From contig DKNF01000155.1 in the NCBI GenBank assembly GCA_002470165.1, positions 1 to 15,629 on the forward strand: a DNA stretch of 15,629 nucleotides, read 5' to 3'. The DNA comes from Betaproteobacteria bacterium UBA7395. Its GTDB lineage: Bacteria; Pseudomonadota; Gammaproteobacteria; Burkholderiales; Rhodocyclaceae. How positions within the stretch are numbered: the stretch's first letter is position 1; every line of letters begins with the position of its first letter. A program made the translations under genes and the position numbers. Shown in pieces: positions 8,634 to 15,541 of the stretch. The notes beneath the pieces were generated by a model. The model did no database searches, had not been told where the DNA came from, and was given only the letters and a program-made list of their open reading frames with translations.

Positions 8634-9272
8634 TCAGCGGCCGGCGCCAAGTACCCGCTCGATACGGCGCCTGATCGCTTCGCTGACGCTCAGGTCGCCT
8701 GCCCGTTCCAGTCTTTCCCGCTCCAGACTCAGCCAGGCCAGCAGCGGCCGGCGCCAGCCCTGCCCGGCAGCAGTATCGATGGCCAGGGTGATGCCTTCCG
8801 GCGGCAAGCGGCCGGCTTCGAGCAAGGCTGCCGCGGCGACCAGGCGAGCCAGCGGATCGTTGATGTTGTTCAAGGCTTGTGGGTTCTGCCAGGCCAGGCG
8901 CTGGCTTTCCGGCAACAGCTGGCGGTCGGCGGCGGGCAACGTACCGGACAGATAGGCGGCGTAGGCGTTCTCGGCCCGGCCGGCATCGCTGGCCAGGGTA
9001 TCGAAAGCCGGACATTGACCGCCCTGCAGGCTGGCCAGGCGCACCGCGCAGGCATGCAGTTCGACACGCGCCTGCTGGTCGGCGTCGCCGGTACGGGAAA
9101 CCGCTTCGCGTGCCGCATTGAGCTGGATTTCGGCCAGTTTGTCGCGTCCTTCCAGCCACAGACGGGCATGGTTGCCGGTGGCGCTCTCGGCAGTCAGCAA
9201 CCAGTCGGGCGGCGGCGGATGATTGGCACAAGCGGCCAGCACCAGGGCAATCAGCGGGGTGAAGTAGTTCAT
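8634..9272 (-). CDS. small lipoprotein of the MCE/permease operon, function unknown
   Basis: I do not recognise this family. From the ATG at 9272 the product is 212 residues and begins with a lipoprotein signal peptide: MNYFTPLIALVLAAC with lipobox LAAC and Cys15. Ala at +2 argues for the outer membrane. The mature part is mostly helical, Ala/Leu/Arg-rich, with two further cysteines (Cys75, Cys87) that could form a disulfide. The start was chosen because its ATG overlaps the stop of the MCE gene (ATGA), implying translational coupling. An earlier in-frame start at 9308 would bury the signal peptide. By position it may be the outer-membrane or periplasmic partner of the Mla-like transporter, as lipoproteins are in other MCE operons; that role is inferred only from context. 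Confidence 0.85.
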   Translation of the reverse strand: MNYFTPLIALVLAACANHPPPPDWLLTAESATGNHARLWLEGRDKLAEIQLNAAREAVSRTGDADQQARVELHACAVRLASLQGGQCPAFDTLASDAGRAENAYAAYLSGTLPAADRQLLPESQRLAWQNPQALNNINDPLARLVAAAALLEAGRLPPEGITLAIDTAAGQGWRRPLLAWLSLERERLERAGDLSVSEAIRRRIERVLGAGR

Positions 9273-10171
9273 GGCAGTTTCAACTCGCGTTCGCGGGCAA
9301 ACGGCCATTTGCGATTGAGGTCATCGACCAGGCCGGAAACCTTGCGCAGGTTGAGATCGATTTCGGCGCGCAGGGCGTCGAGATCTTCGGTTGCCGCGCG
9401 CGTATTGCCGGTGATGGCCTTGACGTCGACCAGCGCCGCATCGACCTTGGCCAGGCTGGCCCGGGCTTCGGTCAGCAACAGCCGGGTCTGTTCGAGTGAA
9501 TCGATCACCTTGGCCACATCCGCGTCGTTGCCAAGCAAGGCGCCGAGCGCCCCGTGGCGACCGTTGAGGGTGGCGGTGAATTGGCGCATGTTGTTCAGGC
9601 TGCCGGCCAGCGCCGACTGTTCGGCGGTCATGCGCTGCAGGTTGTCCATGCTGGCCACCAGGGCCGATTGTTCGTTGGTTAGTCGTTCCAGATTGCCGAC
9701 CAGGCGGGTGACCGTCGCCACCAGTTCAGGCACGCCGGAGGTCGCGTCGCCCATCAGCACTTCGCGGCGAGCACCGTCGGCCAGCGGTTCATCGTCGAGC
9801 ATGCCGGTGAAGGCCCGCAGCCGGCTGCCGCCGACCACACCCTTTTCCAGCGTGAATACCGACGATGCCCGCAGCCAGCGCGCATCCTTGAGCGGTACCG
9901 AGACATGGAGATGGGCCTTGCCGTCGTCGCCGAGTTCGATGCGGTTGACCCGGCCGATGGGAAAACCGGAAAAGGTCAGGTCCATGCCGACCGCGACACC
10001 TTCCGAATTTTCCGCGACCAGCAGCAATTGCTGGTTTTCCTCGAACACGCCGCGGGCAGTCATGACGAAGATCACGAAGGCGACGATCAGTGCCAGCGTG
10101 ACCAACAACAACGCGGCGGCCTTGCTTTCCGGGTGCTTGATGTTCGGCAGGTGGCTCGGGGATTCGTTCAT
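9269..10171 (-). CDS. MCE-family (MlaD-like) lipid transport protein
   Basis: Membrane-anchored substrate-binding component of an MCE-type ABC transporter, a family that moves phospholipids or other hydrophobic molecules between inner and outer membranes. The 300-residue product has one N-terminal membrane segment (about 18-38). One MCE domain follows (about 48-125), with the typical GVAVGMDLTFSGFPIGRV and the GGSRLRAF region. After it comes a long helical tail (about 148-300) that ends in the NRKWPFARE segment often seen in single-domain MCE proteins. The tail contains tandem 17-residue repeats (164-197, with a degenerate third). The gene begins five bases after the permease stop and overlaps the lipoprotein start by four bases. 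Specific substrate unknown; the name mlaD is avoided because no mlaF, mlaB or mlaC is nearby. Confidence 0.9.
   Translation of the reverse strand: MNESPSHLPNIKHPESKAAALLLVTLALIVAFVIFVMTARGVFEENQQLLLVAENSEGVAVGMDLTFSGFPIGRVNRIELGDDGKAHLHVSVPLKDARWLRASSVFTLEKGVVGGSRLRAFTGMLDDEPLADGARREVLMGDATSGVPELVATVTRLVGNLERLTNEQSALVASMDNLQRMTAEQSALAGSLNNMRQFTATLNGRHGALGALLGNDADVAKVIDSLEQTRLLLTEARASLAKVDAALVDVKAITGNTRAATEDLDALRAEIDLNLRKVSGLVDDLNRKWPFARERELKLP
9530..9682 (-). repeat. tandem 17-residue repeats in the MCE protein tail
   Basis: Residues 164-180 (LTNEQSALVASMDNLQR) and 181-197 (MTAEQSALAGSLNNMRQ) align without gaps, sharing EQSAL and several other positions. Residues 198-214 look like a degenerate third unit. 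The repeat lies in the predicted helical region and probably lengthens a coiled coil or helical barrel. It is seen at protein level. Confidence 0.7.
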
Positions 10172-10176
10172 GGTTC

Positions 10177-10941
10177 TCAGAAGCGTCGCAACATCAGGAA
10201 ACTACCCTCGATCACTACCAGGATCAACAGCAGGCGGACCATCACCCGCATCTCACGCTGGCCGGTGTCGTACTTGCGTGGGTCGAGTACCACGGTGGCC
10301 GGGGCAATGCCGACGGCGATACCAAAGAACAGGATCTTGGCCGAGAAGGCAATGGCCAGGATCGGGTCGAAGACCTGGCCGATCAGCCGGGTGTACGCCG
10401 GCAAGCCCCACTGGTTGAAGCCATGGACCACGGGATAGGCGACCAGTAGCGAGACGATGCCGCCGACAATGGCCAGGATGACCACGGCCGCCGCATTGCC
10501 GACCGCGTACGGCAGCGCGTCGCGCAGGCCGGCACCGGGTTGGCCGGGCAGTGCCGCCAGGTGCAGCATGGCCATGGGCACGGCGCGCATGGCAACGAAC
10601 AGCGTCGAGGCCAGCGGCAACAGTTCGACGACGAAGACCCGCAGGATGGCTTCCAGCGCCAGATGCGACAGACCGTAGCTGTCGGCACTGACGGCGACGA
10701 TGCGGGTGAGGATGGCGCTGAGCAGCACGCAGGCCAGCAGGTAGCCGGGCAAAGTCTGCCAGGCGGCGCAGCAGAGGACGCTGGCCGAACGGCGACGGGT
10801 CGCCTGATCGTGGATGCGTGGCGAGAAGCTGGCAATCAGCAGCAAGGCGGCAAAGCCGAGGTAACGGTATTGTCCGGCCAGCCAGCCGGCCAGGCCGCTG
10901 CGCCGGATCAGCGGGAAAAGCTGTTGCAGTGGCTGGGCCAT
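10177..10941 (-). CDS. MlaE/YrbE-family ABC transporter permease
   Basis: Integral membrane permease of an MCE-type lipid transporter. The 254-residue protein fits the family length and has several strongly hydrophobic segments: about 31-39, 65-85, 95-118, 150-172, 190-212 and 234-250. Family-like blocks are LEAILRVFVVELLPLASTLFVAMRAVPMAMLH in the middle and the FSAKILFFGIAVGIAPATV segment near the end; the N-terminal part is divergent. It lies 12 bases downstream of the DUF2726 gene and five bases upstream of the MCE gene, all on one strand, so co-transcription is likely. No ATP-binding subunit is encoded within the window, so the motor must come from elsewhere or be shared with another Mla system. 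Confidence 0.88.
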   Translation of the reverse strand: MAQPLQQLFPLIRRSGLAGWLAGQYRYLGFAALLLIASFSPRIHDQATRRRSASVLCCAAWQTLPGYLLACVLLSAILTRIVAVSADSYGLSHLALEAILRVFVVELLPLASTLFVAMRAVPMAMLHLAALPGQPGAGLRDALPYAVGNAAAVVILAIVGGIVSLLVAYPVVHGFNQWGLPAYTRLIGQVFDPILAIAFSAKILFFGIAVGIAPATVVLDPRKYDTGQREMRVMVRLLLILVVIEGSFLMLRRF

Positions 10942-10953
10942 GCGCCAGACCGC

Positions 10954-11550
10954 CTAGCCGCGTTCTGCCTCCAGCCGGTTGCGGCGCAGGATGGCGTCGG
11001 CAATTTCGCGGCTGATGGTGTCGGCGTCGGGCAGTTTGTTCGGCCGGAAGACGATCATCGGAATCCCCAGGCTCTGCAGGGCAACGCGTTTGACTTCCTC
11101 GGCGTTGTCGATTTCCTGGCCGGTCGTCGGCCAGGCCAGCTCAATGGCGGCGACAATCGAAAAATCGGCGTCGCAGACCACGAAATCGACACCGCGGCCG
11201 GCCATCCGGCTCAGCCGCAGGGCTTCCTGGCGACCCCGGGCCAGCGCCAGCTGGGAGACGCCGACCTGGGTAAACACCCGCATGTTGGGCATGGCTTCGC
11301 ACAGACGGTGGTAAAGTTCCTGCTCGCTGCTGTTGAGCAGCCGGTATTGCTTGGGTTTGCCGGTTTCGACGAAACGTGTCTGGGGATCGGCATCGGCCGG
11401 CGGTCGGACGGGTTCCCGATGAGCCCCGGCATAGCGCCGGTGGCTGGCGGTTTCGACGGCTGCCTGCCGCGCCGGGCGCCGGTTGATGAAAAACAGGATG
11501 CCGGCGACGGCCACTGCGGCGAGCGCGATAACCAGGGTCAGATTGTCCAT
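10954..11550 (-). CDS. DUF2726 domain protein with an N-terminal membrane anchor
   Basis: The 198-residue product has a hydrophobic N-terminal segment (about 4-23, LTLVIALAAVAVAGILFFI), then a basic, proline-containing linker. The C-terminal domain (about 70-190) matches my recollection of DUF2726: LLNSSEQELYHRL, FTQVGVSQLA, VDFVVCDADFSIVAAIELA and IPMIVFRPNKL. The spacing of Asp122 and Glu137 in the beta strands recalls the PD-(D/E)XK nuclease-like fold, but the usual Lys after the Glu is not obvious, so nuclease activity is uncertain. The ATG at 11550 was chosen because it has AGGT nine bases upstream and a hydrophobic anchor directly after it. A much longer in-frame reading upstream is antisense to the TauE gene and was rejected. 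It heads the operon with the permease genes; a functional link is not established. Confidence 0.85.
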   Translation of the reverse strand: MDNLTLVIALAAVAVAGILFFINRRPARQAAVETASHRRYAGAHREPVRPPADADPQTRFVETGKPKQYRLLNSSEQELYHRLCEAMPNMRVFTQVGVSQLALARGRQEALRLSRMAGRGVDFVVCDADFSIVAAIELAWPTTGQEIDNAEEVKRVALQSLGIPMIVFRPNKLPDADTISREIADAILRRNRLEAERG

Positions 11551-11586
11551 TTCACTACCTCGCTCAGCACCTCGTCTTGAAGCCTC

Positions 11587-11592
11587 ATTATA
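11587..11592 (-). promoter_or_regulatory. -10 element for the DUF2726-permease-MCE-lipoprotein operon
   Basis: An exact TATAAT on the minus strand, 36 bases upstream of the DUF2726 ATG. The -35 region is poor (AATTAG or TTAGGC depending on spacing), so an activator or weak basal transcription is possible. Confidence 0.5.
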
Positions 11593-11652
11593 GCGACATG
11601 CATTACCGCCTAATTCCCCTTCGTCCGACCAGCGGTCAGTCCTGAGGCATCG

Positions 11653-12426
11653 ATGGAAATCATTGCCCCTTTCGGCTGGTTGATCCTGGCTGCCTTCATC
11701 GCCGGTCTGGTCGATGCCGTCGTCGGCGGCGGCGGCCTGGTCCAGATTCCCGCACTGTTCGCCGCCCAGCCGGGCGCTGCGCCGGCCACCTTGTTCGGCA
11801 CCAACAAGTTCGCCAGCGTCTTCGGTACCGCCAACGCCGCCTGGCGTTATGCCCGCCGGGTCGAGATGCCGTGGCGCACCATCCTGCCGGCTGCCCTCGC
11901 CGCCTTCGCGCTGTCCTACGCCGGTGCGGCGGCGGTGGCCTGGCTGCCCAAGGATGCGGTACGCCCGCTGATCCTGTTCCTGCTCATTTTCGCCGCCGGC
12001 TACACCTTGTTGAAGAAGGATTTCGGGCAATTGCACCGGCCCGCCCACAGCGGTCGGCGCGAACTGGCCTACGCCGTCCTGCTCGGCGGCGTGATCGGCT
12101 TCTACGACGGTTTCTTCGGCCCGGGCACCGGCAGTTTCCTGATCTTCCTGTTCATCCGCTTCTTCGGCTTCGATTTCCTGCATGCCTCGGCCGGCGCCAA
12201 GGTCGTCAATGTCGCCACCAACCTGGCGGCGCTGGCCTTCTTCCTGCCCGCCGGCCACATCATCGCCGCGCTCGCCGGCGCCATGGCCGTCGCCAACATC
12301 GCCGGCTCGGTGGCCGGTACCTGGCTGGCGTTGAGGCATGGCAGCGGCTTCATCCGCATCGTCTTCCTGGTGGTGGTCGGGGTACTGATCGTCAAATTTG
12401 CCTGGGATACCTTTGCCGGCGTCTGA
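11653..12426 (+). CDS. TauE/SafE family (TSUP) membrane permease
   Basis: Polytopic inner-membrane protein of the TSUP family, whose characterised members export or import sulfite, sulfonates or other small organosulfur anions. The substrate here is unknown. The 257-residue length is typical. The two half repeats are visible: AGLVDAVVGGGGLVQIPAL with FGTNKFASVFGT near the N terminus, and GVIGFYDGFFGPGTGSFLIFLF with GAKVVNVATNLAAL in the second half. These are separated by several hydrophobic segments. The ATG at 11653 has TGAGGC upstream as a Shine-Dalgarno sequence. It diverges from the DUF2726 gene across about 100 bases and is followed by the radical SAM gene after 45 bases on the same strand. 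Confidence 0.92.
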   Translation: MEIIAPFGWLILAAFIAGLVDAVVGGGGLVQIPALFAAQPGAAPATLFGTNKFASVFGTANAAWRYARRVEMPWRTILPAALAAFALSYAGAAAVAWLPKDAVRPLILFLLIFAAGYTLLKKDFGQLHRPAHSGRRELAYAVLLGGVIGFYDGFFGPGTGSFLIFLFIRFFGFDFLHASAGAKVVNVATNLAALAFFLPAGHIIAALAGAMAVANIAGSVAGTWLALRHGSGFIRIVFLVVVGVLIVKFAWDTFAGV

Positions 12427-12471
12427 AGCCGGTTTTTCGCCTAAAATCGGGCGACTTCCCCGAGGTTTCCG

Positions 12472-14118
12472 ATGCGCGTCACGCTAGTCCATCCCGCCGG
12501 TTTCAATTTCGTTCCCGGCCAGCCCGATTTTTCGGTGCTGGCCAACCGCATGCCGCCGATCGGCATCATGCAGCTGGCGTCGTGGCTGGAGAAATTCGGC
12601 CATCAGGTGGCCCTGCACGACTGCCTGGGACCCTATGCGCCGCCGGGAATCGCCGCCAACGCCGAAATCGTCCTGGCCAGCGAGCCGGAAATGGTCGGTT
12701 TCTCGGCGACCACCTCGGGTTTCATGGACGCCGTGGACATGGCGCTGTACATCCGCGAGAAGCGGCCGGACATCCGCATCGTCTTCGGCAATGTCCATGT
12801 CTCCTCGCTCGGTGCGCCGATTCTCGAACACTTCCCGGAAATCGACTACCTGGTCATCGGCGAGGGCGAAGGCGCCCTGCTCGACCTGGCCGACGGCAAG
12901 CCGCTGGCCGACATCGGCAACCTGATCTGGCGCGACCCGGCCGGGCGCATCGTCGTCAATCCGCGCCGTGACCGCATCCTCGATCTCGATGAGTTGCCGT
13001 TCCCGGCCTACGAGAAGCTGGCCGGCTTTCCGCACGCCTATCACCTGCCGCTGTTCGCCTACGAAAAGCGCTATGGCGCGACCATGATCACCTCGCGCGG
13101 CTGTCCCTATACCTGCTCGTTCTGCGACCGCACGGTGTTCGAGCGCCTGTACAAGACCAATTCGGCGCAATACACCTACGACCACATGAAGTACTTGCGG
13201 GACAACTTCGGGGTCTACCACATCAACATGTACGACGACTTGTTCACCGCCAAGAAGCAGCGCGTGATGGACCTGTGCGACCTGTTGATCGAGAAGCCGC
13301 TCGGCGTGCAGTGGAATTGCGCGATCCGCACCGGCCATACCTCGGACGAAATGCTGGCCAAGCTCAAGCAGGCCGGCGCGCTGATGGTGTCGATGGGCGT
13401 CGAGTCGGCCGATCCGGGGATGATGGAACGGCACAAGGCCGGGGTCACGCTCGACGCGGTGCGCGATACGGTGCGTCAGATCCACGCCGCCGGTTTGCGC
13501 GCCAAGGGCCTGTTCATTTTCGGCATGCCGGGCGAGACGCCGGAGACGGTGAAGGTGACCAGCGACTTTATCCTCTCGCTCGATCTCGACGAGATGAACA
13601 TGACCAAGTTCAGCCCGCTGCATGGCGCCCCGATCTGGGAGGAATGCGTCAGCGGCGAGTCCGGCGATTTCATCGAGGACTGGCGGCTGATGAACTGCCT
13701 GAACTTCGTTTTCCTGCCCAAGGGCTTTTCCTCGCGCGACGAGATGGACGCGCTGTACAACTGGCATGTCAAGCGCTTCTACGACAGCAAAGCTTACCGC
13801 CGCCGCTTCGCCGGCCGGCTGTGGCAGCATCGCTGGAGCCTGTGGCATGTGTTGAAGCACCTGCCGGAAACCATTGCCGCGGCCCGTTACTTCAGCGCCA
13901 ACAAGGCGCAGATCGAACAGGCGCGGCGCGACTTTGCCCTGCACCCGCGTCAGCCGCTCGGGCTCAAGCCGATGCTGTCGACCGACCTGCAGGTGGACAA
14001 CATTGTTGCCATGTCGCCGGTGAAGCTGTCGCGACGCGAGGCGATGAAGCAGATCATTCCATTGGTTTACGAAAGTCAGTCGGCGTGTTCGTCCCCGGTA
14101 CCGGGGGCAGCGCTATAA
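12472..14118 (+). CDS. B12-binding domain radical SAM enzyme
   Basis: A 548-residue radical S-adenosylmethionine enzyme with an N-terminal cobalamin-binding-type domain. That domain (about 1-160) has PPIGIMQLASWLEKFGHQVALHD, MVGFSATTSGF, VFGNVHVSS and the VIGEGEG turn. The radical SAM core (about 200-400) has the 4Fe-4S motif CPYTCSFC (Cys211, 215, 218), then MYDDLF, the VSMGVESADPGMM strand and the FIFGMPGETPE strand. The C-terminal 120 residues are basic and rich in Trp and Arg (about 430-475), a possible membrane or substrate contact. Such enzymes methylate unactivated carbons or rearrange rings in bacteriochlorophyll, hopanoid, antibiotic and pigment pathways; the substrate cannot be read from the sequence. 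The ATG at 12472 has GAGG seven bases upstream. TAAAAT at 12442 could be a -10. Confidence 0.92.
   Translation: MRVTLVHPAGFNFVPGQPDFSVLANRMPPIGIMQLASWLEKFGHQVALHDCLGPYAPPGIAANAEIVLASEPEMVGFSATTSGFMDAVDMALYIREKRPDIRIVFGNVHVSSLGAPILEHFPEIDYLVIGEGEGALLDLADGKPLADIGNLIWRDPAGRIVVNPRRDRILDLDELPFPAYEKLAGFPHAYHLPLFAYEKRYGATMITSRGCPYTCSFCDRTVFERLYKTNSAQYTYDHMKYLRDNFGVYHINMYDDLFTAKKQRVMDLCDLLIEKPLGVQWNCAIRTGHTSDEMLAKLKQAGALMVSMGVESADPGMMERHKAGVTLDAVRDTVRQIHAAGLRAKGLFIFGMPGETPETVKVTSDFILSLDLDEMNMTKFSPLHGAPIWEECVSGESGDFIEDWRLMNCLNFVFLPKGFSSRDEMDALYNWHVKRFYDSKAYRRRFAGRLWQHRWSLWHVLKHLPETIAAARYFSANKAQIEQARRDFALHPRQPLGLKPMLSTDLQVDNIVAMSPVKLSRREAMKQIIPLVYESQSACSSPVPGAAL
14093..14106. repeat. perfect 14-base palindrome at the end of the radical SAM gene
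   Basis: CCCCGGTACCGGGG lies over the last codons of the radical SAM gene, seven bases upstream of an exact TATAAT. Its position between possible -35 and -10 elements suggests an operator, or it may be a transcript-end hairpin. Confidence 0.5.
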
Positions 14119-14119
14119 T
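14114..14119 (+). promoter_or_regulatory. -10 element upstream of the halogenase-like gene
   Basis: An exact TATAAT that includes the radical SAM TAA stop codon, 86 bases before the next ATG. No good -35 is seen at 16-18 bases, so it could be a regulated promoter. Alternatively it is a chance match. Confidence 0.45.
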
Positions 14120-14122
14120 CTC

Positions 14123-14142
14123 CCCCCTGCCCGCGGGGGTTT
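14123..14142 (+). terminator. GC-rich hairpin after the radical SAM gene
   Basis: CCCCC (14123-14127) and GGGGG (14135-14139) enclose TGCCCGC and are followed by TTT. This is a short, all-GC stem with a three-base T run, a possible partial terminator or leader attenuator between the two enzymes. Confidence 0.4.
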
Positions 14143-14205
14143 GCGCATGCCGGCCCGGCACAAAAAGATAATTTCTGCCCGCCACAGAGAACAGGGGAAT
14201 GTCCG

Positions 14206-15540
14206 ATGGAACAGCAAACACAGCAGCCTGAACGCAGCCAGTGCGACGTGCTGGTGATCGGCGGTGGCCCGGCCGGGACGACGGTGGCGCCGCTGCTGGC
14301 GGAAAAGGGTTACAAGGTGGTGATTCTCGAGAAGTCGCATCATCCGCGCTTCCATATCGGCGAGTCGCTGTTGCCAGCCAACCTGCCGTTGTTCGAGCGC
14401 CTGGGTGTGGCCGACGAAGTCCGCGCCATCGGCATGGAAAAGCGCGGCGCCGAATTCGTTTCGCCCAGTCACGATACGCCGCAGGTCTTCCACTTTGCCG
14501 ACGCCTGGGACAAATCCATGCCCTACGCCTATCAGGTGCGGCGTTCGGAATTCGATACCGTGCTGATCCGCAACGCGGCGAACAAGGGCGTCGAGGTGCA
14601 CGAGGGCTGCCGCGCCCGCACCGTCGACTTCCAGGCCGACGACAGCGTGCTGATCAGTGCGGTCCACGACGACGGTCGCGAACAGGTGTGGCAGGCGCGC
14701 TTTGTCGTCGATGCTTCCGGTCGCGATACCTTCCTCGCCAACCGCTTCCAGATCAAGCACCGCAATCCCAGGCACAACAGTTCGGCGGTCTATGGCCATT
14801 TCTCGCAGGCGCGCCGGCATCCGGGCAGCGAGGCCGGGAACATCACCATCTACTGGTTCGAGCACGGCTGGTTCTGGTTCATTCCGATGATCAACGACGT
14901 CACCAGCGTCGGCATGGTGACCTGGCCCTACTACATGAAGACGCGCGGCGAGCGCAGCCTGGAGCAGTTCCTGCGCGACGGCATCGCCATGTGTCCGCCG
15001 CTGGCCGAGCGGCTGAAGGATTCGACCCTGGTGCACGAGGTCGAGGCGACCGGCAATTTCTCCTACGTGTCCGAGCGCAACCACGGGCGTAATTACCTGC
15101 TCCTCGGCGATGCCTATGCCTTCATCGACCCGGTGTTTTCCTCCGGCGTCTGGCTGGCGATGAACAGCGGCGTCATCGGCGCCGAGGCCATCGATGCCTG
15201 CCTGAAGAACCCGGCCGCGGCACCGGCGGCGCTGAAGCGCTTCGACCGCCTGATGAAGCACGGACCGAAGGAATTCTCCTGGTTCATCTACCGGGTGACC
15301 AATCCGATCATGCGCGACTTCTTCATGTTTCCGAAGAACATTTTCCGCGTCAAGGAAGCCCTGCTGTCGGTACTGGCCGGCGACATCTTCGGCAAGACGC
15401 CGATCTGGCGCTCGATCTGGATGTTCAAGGCGCTCTATTACGGTGCCAACCTGCTGCAGCCGAAGCGTGCCTTCATGGGGTGGAAGCGGCGACGTTTCAA
15501 TATCCGGCGGGTGGAAGACCCGGCGATGAATACGCTCTGA
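14206..15540 (+). CDS. flavin-dependent halogenase-like FAD oxidoreductase
   Basis: A 444-residue FAD enzyme of the flavin-dependent halogenase / geranylgeranyl-reductase-like group. The N-terminal dinucleotide fold is VLVIGGGPAGTT (Gly19, 21, 24), then RFHIGESLLP and Lys79 in the EKRGAEF segment, aligning with the catalytic lysine of halogenases. The halogenase tryptophan motif WxWxIP is present as WFWFIP (222-227). The second FAD motif is GDAYAFIDPVFSSGVWLA (301 onwards). The FSSGV form resembles phenol- or carrier-protein-acting halogenases rather than tryptophan halogenases. Homologues without proven halogenation occur in aryl-polyene and xanthomonadin-type pigment clusters. The start ATG at 14206 has AGGGGA upstream. 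Whether it halogenates, oxidises or reduces cannot be settled from sequence. Confidence 0.9.
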   Translation: MEQQTQQPERSQCDVLVIGGGPAGTTVAPLLAEKGYKVVILEKSHHPRFHIGESLLPANLPLFERLGVADEVRAIGMEKRGAEFVSPSHDTPQVFHFADAWDKSMPYAYQVRRSEFDTVLIRNAANKGVEVHEGCRARTVDFQADDSVLISAVHDDGREQVWQARFVVDASGRDTFLANRFQIKHRNPRHNSSAVYGHFSQARRHPGSEAGNITIYWFEHGWFWFIPMINDVTSVGMVTWPYYMKTRGERSLEQFLRDGIAMCPPLAERLKDSTLVHEVEATGNFSYVSERNHGRNYLLLGDAYAFIDPVFSSGVWLAMNSGVIGAEAIDACLKNPAAAPAALKRFDRLMKHGPKEFSWFIYRVTNPIMRDFFMFPKNIFRVKEALLSVLAGDIFGKTPIWRSIWMFKALYYGANLLQPKRAFMGWKRRRFNIRRVEDPAMNTL

Positions 15541-15541
15541 C

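Noticed and set aside
11551..12339. Long upstream extension of the DUF2726 frame
   Set aside because: It would be antisense to the TauE/SafE gene and gives repetitive Gly/Glu/Arg sequence. The internal ATG at 11550 has a ribosome binding site and leads straight into a membrane segment.
12437..12454. TCGCC/GGCGA dyad around TAAAAT before the radical SAM gene
   Set aside because: A 5-bp stem with an 8-base loop is expected often by chance in GC-rich DNA; no T tract and no good -35.
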